Assembly (NCBI RefSeq): GCF_014205215.1
Contig: NZ_JACHNC010000001.1
Span: forward strand, 5,824,501 to 5,888,500
From: Actinoplanes lobatus
Lineage (GTDB): Bacteria > Actinomycetota > Actinomycetes > Mycobacteriales > Micromonosporaceae
DNA: 64,000 bases
Direction of reading: 5' to 3'
Shown: in pieces, positions 1 through 7,384 of the stretch
Layout: each line of letters opens with the position of its first letter
Numbering within the stretch: the stretch's first letter is position 1
Notes under the pieces: model-generated
Seen by the model: only the letters and a program-made list of their open reading frames with translations
The model's database searches: none
Told to the model about the DNA's origin: nothing
Position numbers and translations under genes: made by a program

Positions 1-170
1 GCGCGGACCGGGCCGAGCACTTGGATCCGCACGCTCTCACCCCCGGCGCAGGGCGGTGGAGCGGCGTCGTCCAGCCATCGTCCAGTCAGGATCCAGTCTG
101 GTGCTCCACCCTGCTCAAGGAACCTTAGGTGGACCTGAACCGATACCACAAGCACGGGGAGTGCATCGTC
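1..170. other. Upstream region of the first gene
   Basis: Non-coding 170 bp at the left edge of the window. An open frame that runs through it on the plus strand has no family resemblance and overlaps the CBM2 gene in another frame, so I do not call it. The ribosome site GGGGAG for the first gene lies at about 157-162. I see no clear -35/-10 pair. Confidence 0.4.
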
Positions 171-575
171 ATGCATCGATCAATGGCGGTTGTCGCCGGC
201 CTGGCCGCGGCCCTGCTCACGCCGTCCGCGCCGGCGGCCGCCGCGGATCCCGCGGTGTGCCATGTCGGCTATGTGACCAACGGCGACCCGTGGTCGTTCA
301 ACGGGCAGATCACCATCACCAACACCAGCGGTCTCACCCTGTACGGCTGGACGCTGAGGTTCGCGCTGCCGGCCGGGCAGACCCTCCGCAGCGGCTGGGA
401 GGCGACCTTCACCGTCACCGGGCAGGAGGTGACCGCGAAGAGCCTCGCCTACAACAGCGACGTGCTCTCGGGGAAGTCGGTGTCGGTGGGCTTCCACGCC
501 TCCGGCGACGTGAAGGGCCCCTATCCGGCCGAGTTCCGGATCAACGACAACCTGTGTACGACCGGCCCCGTCTGA
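171..575 (+). CDS. Secreted CBM2-type carbohydrate-binding protein
   Basis: A 134-residue exported protein made of a signal peptide and one carbohydrate-binding module. Residues 1-26 form a short basic start (MHRS), a hydrophobic core and an Ala-rich cleavage region. The mature part follows CBM2 architecture: C-H-V-G-Y near the start, N-G-Q-I-T-I-T-N, the G-W-T-L-R-F strand with a conserved Trp, and a closing Cys near the C-terminus that could pair with the first one. CBM2 modules bind cellulose or chitin. No catalytic domain is attached, so this is a free-standing module, which could be an accessory binding protein or a remnant of a larger enzyme. The ATG at 171 is chosen over one at 129 because GGGGAG precedes it and it starts the signal peptide directly. 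Confidence 0.8.
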   Translation: MHRSMAVVAGLAAALLTPSAPAAAADPAVCHVGYVTNGDPWSFNGQITITNTSGLTLYGWTLRFALPAGQTLRSGWEATFTVTGQEVTAKSLAYNSDVLSGKSVSVGFHASGDVKGPYPAEFRINDNLCTTGPV

Positions 576-612
576 CCGGGAGCGGACGGCTCGCACCGTC
601 CGCTCCCGGTCA
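573..612 (+). terminator. Hairpin terminator after CBM2 gene
   Basis: Perfect 17-bp stem (573-589 with 596-612) around a 6-nt loop, starting inside the stop codon of the CBM2 gene. There is no T tract, which is normal for actinobacterial terminators. Confidence 0.75.
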
Positions 613-644
613 CCACCGGATCGCGAGTCGCCGTCGCGAACCGG

Positions 645-680
645 AGAGCCCGGCGGCCGGGGGGACCGCCGCCGGGCTCT
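645..680 (-). terminator. Hairpin terminator after phospholipase gene
   Basis: Perfect 13-bp stem (645-657 with 668-680) with a 10-nt loop, 12 bp beyond the stop codon of the minus-strand phospholipase gene. It stands back to back with the plus-strand terminator at 573-612, insulating two convergent genes. Confidence 0.75.
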
Positions 681-692
681 GGGCTGAATCGG

Positions 693-1241
693 TCAGCGGG
701 CGGCGGCGGCCTCACCCGCGGCCTTCAACTCGGCGGCGGCTTCCAGGTCCTCGGTGCTGACCGCGGCGAGCGAGCCGGCGATGGACACCGCCTCGTAATA
801 GGTCCAGGCCAGGCTGTTGCAGGCCGGGCGGACGGCGGCCGAGTAGGTGGCGCACTTGCGCTTCAGGTCCTCGTAGAACATCGAGTCGAGACGGCTCTTG
901 TTCGCGCTGAACGCGCCGATCTCCTTGTAGTTGCGGTAGCCGAAGTCGTGCCGCCAGCAGGACAGCTTGAAGTCGAACCCGAGGGGATTGTCCGGGCTGG
1001 ACGAGCAGTAGTCGGTGCTCCAGTTGAACGTGTACGCGGACCAGGCGCCCTGGTTCTGCCGCGCGGCGTTCCAGGAGTTGTAGCTGCTCACGCTGGTCTG
1101 GGTGAAGGACGAGAGAACGGCCGCCTTCTCCGCCGCGGTGACGGCGTAGGCGGGGCTCGCCGCGCCCAGCATGGCGACCACGGCGGCCGCGGCGGCGAGG
1201 ACGGTACGGAGGGGGCGGGGGGTCGGGACTGACGGGTACAT
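693..1241 (-). CDS. Secreted prokaryotic phospholipase A2
   Basis: A 182-residue exported enzyme that should release the sn-2 fatty acid from phospholipids outside the cell. The signal peptide covers roughly residues 1-34 and ends in A-Y-A. The catalytic dyad of the bacterial PLA2 family is visible as C-W-R-H-D-F-G-Y, with His98 and Asp99. The upstream F-N-W-S-T-D-Y-C-S segment supplies the calcium-binding region, and four cysteines can form the two expected disulfides. Length agrees with the family (Streptomyces violaceoruber PLA2 type) plus an Ala/Glu-rich tail. Start 1241 is preferred because GAGGAG lies just ahead; an in-frame ATG at 1253 would add four residues. Confidence 0.88.
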   Translation of the reverse strand: MYPSVPTPRPLRTVLAAAAAVVAMLGAASPAYAVTAAEKAAVLSSFTQTSVSSYNSWNAARQNQGAWSAYTFNWSTDYCSSSPDNPLGFDFKLSCWRHDFGYRNYKEIGAFSANKSRLDSMFYEDLKRKCATYSAAVRPACNSLAWTYYEAVSIAGSLAAVSTEDLEAAAELKAAGEAAAAR

Positions 1242-1512
1242 CCGGCTCCTCATGAGATGCCCGCCCCGGTGGATGGGCGGGTTTTTGGGGATGGCACCGC
1301 CGGGGCACCGCCGTTTGTTACCGGCGAGTTCCCAAACGATGACTAAGTTGAATGCCTAACCGGGCGGCGCCCGATCCCTTGATCGCAATTTTTCGATGTG
1401 TGCAAAAACGGACACCGGGGCGGTCTCTTCCCATCACCGCAGTGCGCACATCGCCTAACGGTGTGCGCTCCTGGTCAAGACAGCTCCGCCGGTGCCGCCC
1501 GAGGATGGCCGG
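1242..1512. other. Divergent intergenic region
   Basis: Control region between the phospholipase (minus) and SDR (plus) genes. The phospholipase leader contains a GC-rich 7-bp hairpin at about 1259-1280 close to its ribosome site and a direct repeat of CGGCGGTGCC at about 1288-1310. An AT-rich stretch near 1385-1410 is the likeliest promoter location. I could not assign -35/-10 boxes with confidence. Confidence 0.35.
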
Positions 1513-2271
1513 GTGGGACGGTTGGACGGCCAGGTGGCATTGATCACCGGCGGTGAGGGAAGCGTCGGCATGGCGACCGCACGGGCCTTCGTGCGGGAGG
1601 GCGCGCGGGTGGTGCTGGCCGGCATCGCCGAACCCGGGCTCGCCGCCGCCGGACGGGAGCTCGGTGACGACGCCGCCAGCTGCACGGTCACCGACGTGAC
1701 CGATCCGGCCTCGGTACGGGCGGCGGTCGCGCACACCGTGCGGCGGTTCGGGCGGCTGGACATCGTGTTCAGCAACGCCGGGATCAGTGGGCCGGTGGCT
1801 CCGGTCGCCGGCTATCCCGACGACGAGTTCGACCGGGTCCTCGCCGTACACGTGCGGGGGTCGTTCCTGACCTGCAAATACAGTCTGCCGGTGCTGTCCG
1901 ACGGCGGTCGCATCGTGATCAACTCCAGTGTGGTGGGGTTGACGTCGGATCCCGGCATCGCGGCGTACGCCACGGCCAAGCACGCGGTCGTCGGCCTGAT
2001 GCGCACGCTCGCCAAGGAGGTCGCGGGCCGGGCCATCCGGGTGAACACCGTGCATCCGGGGCCGATCGACAACGACTTCCAGCACGGCATCGAGACGGCG
2101 GCGACCGGCCGCCCGGCCCCCGAGGCGGCCGCCGTCTTCGACGAGATGATCCCGCTGCGCCGGCATGCCCGGCCGGACGAGATCGCCGCGGTCGTGCTCT
2201 TTCTGGCCAGCGCCGACAGTTCCTTCATGACCGGCGCCACCCTCGTCGTCGACGGCGGCATGAGCATCTGA
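1513..2271 (+). CDS. SDR-family NAD(P)-dependent oxidoreductase
   Basis: A 252-residue classical short-chain dehydrogenase. The cofactor motif T-G-G-E-G-S-V-G lies near the N-terminus, followed by S-N-A-G after beta-4, the catalytic Ser in I-N-S-S-V-V-G, and the Y-A-T-A-K pair. The usual P-G-P-I segment follows the active site, and the C-terminus ends V-D-G-G-M-S-I. The substrate, an alcohol or ketone, cannot be read from sequence. GTG at 1513 is chosen because GAGGA precedes it at good spacing; GTG at 1492 is an alternative. Its convergent neighbour, a Gfo/Idh/MocA dehydrogenase, ends 6 bp away. Confidence 0.85.
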   Translation: MGRLDGQVALITGGEGSVGMATARAFVREGARVVLAGIAEPGLAAAGRELGDDAASCTVTDVTDPASVRAAVAHTVRRFGRLDIVFSNAGISGPVAPVAGYPDDEFDRVLAVHVRGSFLTCKYSLPVLSDGGRIVINSSVVGLTSDPGIAAYATAKHAVVGLMRTLAKEVAGRAIRVNTVHPGPIDNDFQHGIETAATGRPAPEAAAVFDEMIPLRRHARPDEIAAVVLFLASADSSFMTGATLVVDGGMSI

Positions 2272-2277
2272 GCGCCG

Positions 2278-3234
2278 TCACGGCCGGGCGGACATGCCGG
2301 CGGCCGTGTAGATGGCGTCCAGGGTGCGCATCTGGGCCACCGCCTCGGCCGGACCGGTGCCGCGGTCGTCGCCGTCGCGGAAGGCCTCCAGCTGGAACGC
2401 ATAGGTGGACCGCCGGTCGGCCGCCTCCACCCGGCTGCCGTGGCGGCCACGGACGCGGATCCTCCCGCGGATCTGCGGGTGGTAGGGCCAGGAGACGCGC
2501 ATCCGGCCGTCCGCACCGGCGACCTCCAGCGTGGCGCCGATCAGGTGACGTGACCAGATCGACGACACGATCCGTCCCTCTACACCGGACTCGAACCGCA
2601 GGGTCGCGGTGACCAGTCGATCGACGCCGCCGCGTTCCCACGCCCGGGCCTCGGTGACCTCCGGCTCCGGCCCGAACAGGTCACGCAGTTGGCGGACCGG
2701 GTAGTAGCCGACGTCGAGGAGGCCACCGCCGCCCAGGGCGAGATCCCAGCGGATGTCCCGGCCGGGCGGGACCGGCGCGCAGAAGGTGGCACGGGCCGAG
2801 GTGATCCGGCCCAGCTCACCGGAGGCGATGATCTCCCGCAGCCGGGCCTGCAACGGATGATGGTGCGAGTGATAGGCCTCCATCACGACGCTGTCCGACG
2901 ACGCGGCGACCTCCGCGACCCGCTCGGCCGCCGCGGTGTTGCTGGCGAACGGCTTCTCGCACAGCACGTGCTTGCCCGCTTCGATCGCGGCGATCGTCCA
3001 GGACGCGTGCAGGGCCGCGGGCAACGGGATGTAGACGGCGTTCACCACCGGGTCGGCCAGCAGCGCCTGGTACGACGGGTGCACGTGACCGATGCCGTGG
3101 CGTGCCGCGTACCGCCGGGCCCGGTCCTCGTCGCGGGCGGCGATCGCCACCACCTCGACACCGTCGACGGTACGGGCCGGATCGATCAGGGCGCTCTTCA
3201 CGATGCGGGCGGCGCCCAGCACACCGATGCGCAT
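2278..3234 (-). CDS. Gfo/Idh/MocA-family oxidoreductase
   Basis: A 318-residue NAD(P)-dependent dehydrogenase of the glucose-fructose oxidoreductase/inositol dehydrogenase family. The Rossmann start is R-I-G-V-L-G-A-A-R-I, followed by the diagnostic E-K-P-F (the lysine acts in catalysis) about 95 residues in. The C-terminal alpha/beta domain contains G-G-G-L-L-D-V-G-Y-Y, typical of the family. Substrates in this family are usually sugars, inositols or trans-dihydrodiols. ATG at 3234 sits after GGGAG; an in-frame GTG immediately ahead is less likely. No operon partner is on its strand. Confidence 0.87.
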   Translation of the reverse strand: MRIGVLGAARIVKSALIDPARTVDGVEVVAIAARDEDRARRYAARHGIGHVHPSYQALLADPVVNAVYIPLPAALHASWTIAAIEAGKHVLCEKPFASNTAAAERVAEVAASSDSVVMEAYHSHHHPLQARLREIIASGELGRITSARATFCAPVPPGRDIRWDLALGGGGLLDVGYYPVRQLRDLFGPEPEVTEARAWERGGVDRLVTATLRFESGVEGRIVSSIWSRHLIGATLEVAGADGRMRVSWPYHPQIRGRIRVRGRHGSRVEAADRRSTYAFQLEAFRDGDDRGTGPAEAVAQMRTLDAIYTAAGMSARP

Positions 3235-3324
3235 CACCGTCTCCCTTCTGGATCTTGTCAGGGCCGGAGAGGCTGACTTAGATGGATACCGGAGCGATTC
3301 TCACAGGTGGGCTCGGGCGGGGGC

Positions 3325-4113
3325 ATGGACGAGCAGGAAGACGCCAGGATCTGTAGTACCTGTCAGGTGGTGACGATCTTCGATGCCGGATCGGGTAGGT
3401 GGATCCATCCCGATCCGTACCGTGCGAAGTTCTCCCGCGACGTCTGCGACGCACCGGCGCCGGGACGCCCGGCCAAGGGCAGCGAACGCAGGTTCGGGCG
3501 TGGCCGGGCGTACCGCCGCGACCGATGGACCATCACCGGATCCGTCGTCGACACGAAGCCGGACCCGGACGAGCCCGTCGCCGTCGGCACGGACAGCTCC
3601 TACAAACCCGTGCGCACCGAGGCCGGCGTCCATCGGCCGATCTCCTGGGGATTCGTGACCACCACCGGCCGGTACGGCATGGGCGCGAACGACAGCCGCG
3701 GATCGGTGCCCGGCCGTGACCGGGTGCTGCAGGGCGAACTGCGCGCGATCTGGTGGGCGCTGCTCGACGTTCCCGCCACCCATCCGATCACCGTCTACAC
3801 CGACTCGCGGGACGCGATCGACCTGCTCACCCGGTGGCGCGACGGGGACCGGGCGATGCCCGACGGGTACACGGTGGAACGTACGAGCGGCCGGGAGGCG
3901 ACGCTGGTCCAGCTGGCCGGGCGGGTCGAGCGGGCCGGCGACCGGTTGCGGGTGACGTGGGTTCGCGGGCACACCGGGCATCCGCTGAACGAGTGCGCGG
4001 ACGCCCTGGCGAAGCTGGCCCGGGCCTGGGCGGATGAGCGGCTGGCCAAGGGAACGGTCGAGGCCGACGCGCGGCGGGCGGTGCGTAACGCCCTGACCAG
4101 GTTCGCCGCATAG
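3325..4113 (+). CDS. RNase H-like domain protein
   Basis: A 262-residue protein with a C-terminal RNase HI-type fold. The four acidic metal ligands are in order: Asp90 (G-T-D-S-S), Glu138 (G-E-L-R-A), Asp160 (Y-T-D-S-R) and Asp226 (C-A-D-A-L), with the flexible-loop His216 (R-G-H-T-G-H). All catalytic positions are present, so hydrolysis of RNA in RNA-DNA hybrids is plausible. The N-terminal 80 residues are unlike RNase HI, carry C-S-T-C near the start and are rich in Arg; their role is unknown. The housekeeping enzyme is shorter, so this is probably an extra paralogue. A GTG at 3307 is an alternative start. Confidence 0.8.
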   Translation: MDEQEDARICSTCQVVTIFDAGSGRWIHPDPYRAKFSRDVCDAPAPGRPAKGSERRFGRGRAYRRDRWTITGSVVDTKPDPDEPVAVGTDSSYKPVRTEAGVHRPISWGFVTTTGRYGMGANDSRGSVPGRDRVLQGELRAIWWALLDVPATHPITVYTDSRDAIDLLTRWRDGDRAMPDGYTVERTSGREATLVQLAGRVERAGDRLRVTWVRGHTGHPLNECADALAKLARAWADERLAKGTVEADARRAVRNALTRFAA

Positions 4114-4170
4114 TCCGGGTTCTGGGAAACGGCGTGGACCGCGCTTGCGGGCGTGGGGCACAGTCCAGGC

Positions 4171-4746
4171 GTGGACGACACCATCGCTGTACGGCATCGC
4201 TCGCTGGACGAGATCCTGGAAGGCCTGCACCTGGTGCGGCAGTCCCCGCGGGGCACGGGCACCCTGGCGCTGGCCGTGCGCCGGCCCTCGACCGGCGCCC
4301 GCGAAGTGCTGGCCCAGGCCGAGCTGCACCGGGAGACCGGGCTGGTCGGCGACAACTGGAGCCGGCGGCCCAGCTCCCGGACACCCGACAACACGCCGCA
4401 TCCCGGCATGCAGCTCAACGTCATCAACGCCCGGTTCGTCGAACTGATCGCCGGACCGGATCGCGACGCCTGGGCACTCGCCGGTGACCAGCTCTACGTC
4501 GATCTCGATCTGAGCTTCGACGCCCTGCCGGCGGGTTCCCGCCTCGCGATCGGCGATCAGGCCGTCATCGAGGTGACCGACCAGCCGCACACCGGCTGCG
4601 CCAAGTTCGCCGCCCGGTTCGGGCGCGACGCCCACAAGTTCGTCTGGACCGACGAGGCCAAGAGCCTGCGGCTGCGTGGCCTCAACGCCCGGGTGATCAC
4701 CGGCGGGACGATCACGCCCGGCGACACCGTGCGGCAGATCCTCTGA
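4171..4746 (+). CDS. MOSC domain-containing protein
   Basis: A 191-residue MOSC-family protein. These beta-barrel domains bind sulfur or molybdenum cofactor and are found in molybdenum-cofactor sulfurases and in YiiM-like detoxifying enzymes. The conserved cysteine lies in Q-P-H-T-G-C-A-K-F near residue 145, and G-D-N-W and L-N-V-I-N-A-R precede it, as in small stand-alone MOSC proteins. GTG at 4171 follows a CACAGT hexamer by 6 nt, suggesting a leaderless message; GTG at 4153 is the alternative. Confidence 0.8.
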   Translation: MDDTIAVRHRSLDEILEGLHLVRQSPRGTGTLALAVRRPSTGAREVLAQAELHRETGLVGDNWSRRPSSRTPDNTPHPGMQLNVINARFVELIAGPDRDAWALAGDQLYVDLDLSFDALPAGSRLAIGDQAVIEVTDQPHTGCAKFAARFGRDAHKFVWTDEAKSLRLRGLNARVITGGTITPGDTVRQIL

Positions 4747-4827
4747 TTGTCGTTTCCGTCCAAGACGGCGGGCGGGTCCCGCCCTAGCGTGGACCCGCAG
4801 CCCGCCCGAGCAGGAGGAGACAGCATC

Positions 4828-5403
4828 ATGCGCGATCTGGTCTACACCGGTTTCATGTCGCTCGACGGCGTCGTGGACTCGCCCGGCGGGCCGGAGGAGG
4901 GGCACCGCAGCGGCGGCTGGGTGGTCAAGGACCTCGAGTTCGTCCCCGAAGCCTGGTCGCTCAAGGGCGAAGAACTCGCCGACACGACCGCGCTGATGTT
5001 CGGCCGCCGCAGCTACGAGGCGTTCGCGCCGTTCTGGCCCGGCTCGGAGGACCACGCCGCCTACAAGGACCTCCCCAAATACGTGGTTTCGGCCACGCTG
5101 TCCGGCGACGCCCTCGTCGACGGGTGGGGGCCCACGACGATCCTGCGTTCCACCGACGACGTCGCCGCGCTCAAGAACGGTGACGGCGGCGCCATCTTCA
5201 TCCACGGCAGCGCCGAACTGGCCCGGCGGCTGTCCGGCGCGGGCCTGATCGACCGATACCACCTGCTCGTCTTCCCCACGCTGCTCGGCGCCGGCAAGAG
5301 CCTGTTCGGCCGGGCCGACCGGGACAAGCAGATGCTGAGGCTGCGCGAATCGCAGACCTACCGCAACGGCATCCTGAAACTCGTCTACGACGTCGAACGC
5401 TGA
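4828..5403 (+). CDS. RibD C-terminal / dihydrofolate reductase-like protein
   Basis: A 191-residue protein of the RibD_C family, which shares the dihydrofolate reductase fold. It shows the family opening Y-T-G-F-M-S-L-D-G-V-V, the nucleotide-binding G-R-R-S-Y-E segment, I-H-G-S-A-E-L-A-R and the late P-T-L-L-G-A-G-K-S-L-F motif. The physiological reaction of these stand-alone paralogues is generally unknown; they are not the folate enzyme. The start is well supported by AGGAGGAG at 4811-4818. Its last 19 bp overlap the convergent AraC-type gene. Confidence 0.85.
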   Translation: MRDLVYTGFMSLDGVVDSPGGPEEGHRSGGWVVKDLEFVPEAWSLKGEELADTTALMFGRRSYEAFAPFWPGSEDHAAYKDLPKYVVSATLSGDALVDGWGPTTILRSTDDVAALKNGDGGAIFIHGSAELARRLSGAGLIDRYHLLVFPTLLGAGKSLFGRADRDKQMLRLRESQTYRNGILKLVYDVER

Positions 5404-6095
5404 CCCAGGTCCAGGCCGATCGCGCCGCCCGCGCCGTCCCGCAACTGCCGCACGGTGCGCCCGACGTACGAGCGCAGCGCCCGCGCCAGATGCGGCTCGT
5501 CGAAGTAGTCGAGCTTGGCGACGACGTCGGCGGCCGCGTCGCCCGCGGCCAGCAACTCCGCCGCCGTGCGGGCCCGCTCGATCTGCCGGACCGCGCCCCG
5601 CGTCAGGCCCGTCGCGGCGCGGAACCGGCGTTCGACGGTGCGCCCCGAGACGGCCGGCAGGTGACCCCGCAGCACCTCGGCGACAAGTGGATCACGAACC
5701 ACGGTCCCGGCCCGGACCAGAGCGCCGACCAGCGTCTCGACGTCGTCGGGGCCGGGCGTCTCCCAGCGCGCGCCGTCCAGCCGGAACGTGCGGCGTTCGG
5801 TGCCGGGCAGCTCGATACCGCCGTCGACCAGCGCCGGCGTGGACACGTTGCGCAGCGAGGTGCCCACCGCGAAGTCGACGCCTGTGAAGATCGCACCCTC
5901 GGGTACCGGCGCCGACCGGGTCCGGGTCTCCGGGCCGGTGACACTCGCGAACGACCGGCCCTCCCGCTCCCAGAACACCAGGCCCCAGCGCACCCCCGCG
6001 ACCGATGTCATCGCGGTGACCCGCTCGCTCGCGCACGTCCACACGGCGTCGACCCATGGCGAGTCGGACCGGCGTGTCTCGAACCGCAACTCCAC
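5385..6095 (-). CDS. AraC-type transcriptional regulator
   Basis: A 236-residue regulator with an N-terminal sensor half and a C-terminal AraC-type helix-turn-helix half: S-G-R-T-V-E-R-R-F-R-A-A-T-G-L-T, then L-D-Y-F-D-E-P-H-L-A-R-A-L-R and G-R-T-V-R-Q-L. The start is GTG at 6095. No ribosome site precedes it, but TAGCCT ends 6 nt upstream, so the transcript is probably leaderless. Its 3' end overlaps the convergent RibD-like gene, a possible target by proximity only. Confidence 0.8.
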   Translation of the reverse strand: MELRFETRRSDSPWVDAVWTCASERVTAMTSVAGVRWGLVFWEREGRSFASVTGPETRTRSAPVPEGAIFTGVDFAVGTSLRNVSTPALVDGGIELPGTERRTFRLDGARWETPGPDDVETLVGALVRAGTVVRDPLVAEVLRGHLPAVSGRTVERRFRAATGLTRGAVRQIERARTAAELLAAGDAAADVVAKLDYFDEPHLARALRSYVGRTVRQLRDGAGGAIGLDLGQRSTS

Positions 6096-6248
6096 GCGTG
6101 AAGGCTACGCGGGTTCGGTAAACCCGGTCTTCTCGTGGTCGATTACCCGTGGCGAGTCGTTCGCCCCGGGGCCTGAAATCCCGCAACCGGGTGGCACCGG
6201 TTCGGGCACTTGGTGTGCACCTGCCGCCCTGGAATCTCTTTCACATGC

Positions 6249-6268
6249 CCGGCCGACTTCGAGGCCGG
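6249..6268 (+). promoter_or_regulatory. Stem-loop in GH26 leader
   Basis: Perfect 6-bp inverted repeat CCGGCC/GGCCGG with an 8-nt loop, about 7 nt before the GGGGGAG ribosome site of the GH26 gene. It could affect translation or be chance in GC-rich DNA. I see no riboswitch signature. Confidence 0.3.
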
Positions 6269-6287
6269 ACTAACGGGGGAGATTGTT

Positions 6288-7328
6288 TTGCGACGCGCCA
6301 AGCTGCCGATGATGCTGACAGCCTTGACCGCCGTATTCGCGGGTGGCACCGCTGTCGTGGCGCCGACTGCCGCTGTTGCGGCGCCGGCCAGCAAGTGTGT
6401 TACCGACGCCAACCTTGTCCCGTCCTGTGGCGTGTTGTGGGGTGGTGCGGCTGGTGGGTTCACCAGTAAGCCCCGCGACCTGGAGCACAAGAACTGGGAG
6501 AAGATGTCCGGGCGGACCGCGACGATCTTCCACACCTATCACAAGGGTGACGAGGAGTTCCCGACCAAGGCTGAGATCGCGATGACGCAGGATCCGGCGA
6601 ACCCGCGGGTGCTGCTGCTGAACTGGAAGATCGCCTACGGCTCGTCGTGGGCGAAGGTCGCCAAGGGTGAGCAGGACGACCGGATCGACGCGTTCGCCAA
6701 GCGGATCAAGGCGTACGACAAGGACGTGTTCCTGGTGCTGAACCATGAGCCGGAGAACGACGTCAAGCCGAAGAAGGGTTCCGGCTGGGAGGCCAAGGAC
6801 TTCAAGGCGATGTACCGGCACACGATCCAGCGGTTGGAGGCGCAGGGCGCCGACAACGTGGTGAACGTGATGGCGTACATGGGTAACGAGCGGTGGATGG
6901 CCCAGTCGTGGTGGAAGGACCTGTACCCGGGCGACGACGTCGTGGACTGGATCGGCCTGGACTCGTACGTGAGCGTGGAGAAGGGCTACTACCACTACGG
7001 CACGTTCGGTGATCTGCTGGACCGTAAGCCGAAGAACGGTGGCCCGGGTTTCTACGAGTGGGCGACGACCAAGCACCAGGGCAAGCCGATCATGGTCGCC
7101 GAGTGGGGCGGGTATCACCGGATCGGTAAGAAGACCGACAAGTCGGCGGTGTACAACAGTGTGCTGCCGCAGCTGAAGAAGCGTCCCGCGATCAAGGCGA
7201 TCGTGCACTTCGACACGAAGGCCGATGACCAGGGCAACCGGGACATCAGCATCAACAGCACCCCGGCCAGCCTCGCCGCGTTCAAGAAGCTCGCCGCCAA
7301 CCCGATCTTCAACGTCAAGCTGAGCTGA
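6288..7328 (+). CDS. Secreted GH26-type glycoside hydrolase
   Basis: A 346-residue exported enzyme of clan GH-A, closest in pattern to GH26 (beta-mannanase and related endo-hydrolases). The signal peptide covers about residues 1-38 (RR-A-K-L-P, hydrophobic core, A-V-A-A). The acid/base is Glu154 in N-H-E-P-E-N-D and the nucleophile is Glu272 in A-E-W-G-G-Y-H; D-W-I-G-L-D-S-Y is the conserved strand between them. Codons are noticeably rich in lysine (AAG) compared with neighbours. The start is TTG at 6288 with GGGGGAG 7 nt upstream; upstream in-frame codons lack a ribosome site. Substrate specificity is inferred from family only. Confidence 0.82.
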   Translation: MRRAKLPMMLTALTAVFAGGTAVVAPTAAVAAPASKCVTDANLVPSCGVLWGGAAGGFTSKPRDLEHKNWEKMSGRTATIFHTYHKGDEEFPTKAEIAMTQDPANPRVLLLNWKIAYGSSWAKVAKGEQDDRIDAFAKRIKAYDKDVFLVLNHEPENDVKPKKGSGWEAKDFKAMYRHTIQRLEAQGADNVVNVMAYMGNERWMAQSWWKDLYPGDDVVDWIGLDSYVSVEKGYYHYGTFGDLLDRKPKNGGPGFYEWATTKHQGKPIMVAEWGGYHRIGKKTDKSAVYNSVLPQLKKRPAIKAIVHFDTKADDQGNRDISINSTPASLAAFKKLAANPIFNVKLS

Positions 7329-7332
7329 CACT

Positions 7333-7372
7333 CACCGAAGCCGCCACCCCACCAGGGGTGGCGGCTTCGGTG
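7333..7372. terminator. Strong bidirectional hairpin terminator
   Basis: Perfect 18-bp stem (7333-7350 with 7355-7372) with the 4-nt loop ACCA, between the ends of the convergent GH26 and chemoreceptor genes. It should serve both strands. Confidence 0.85.
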
Positions 7373-7384
7373 CTTCTGTCCGGG

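Noticed and set aside
3301..5262. 653-codon antisense frame
   Set aside because: Crosses three well-supported plus-strand genes and has no recognisable domain.
6150..6287. Possible riboswitch before the GH26 gene
   Set aside because: Only a short 6-bp hairpin is present; no known actinobacterial riboswitch core could be matched.
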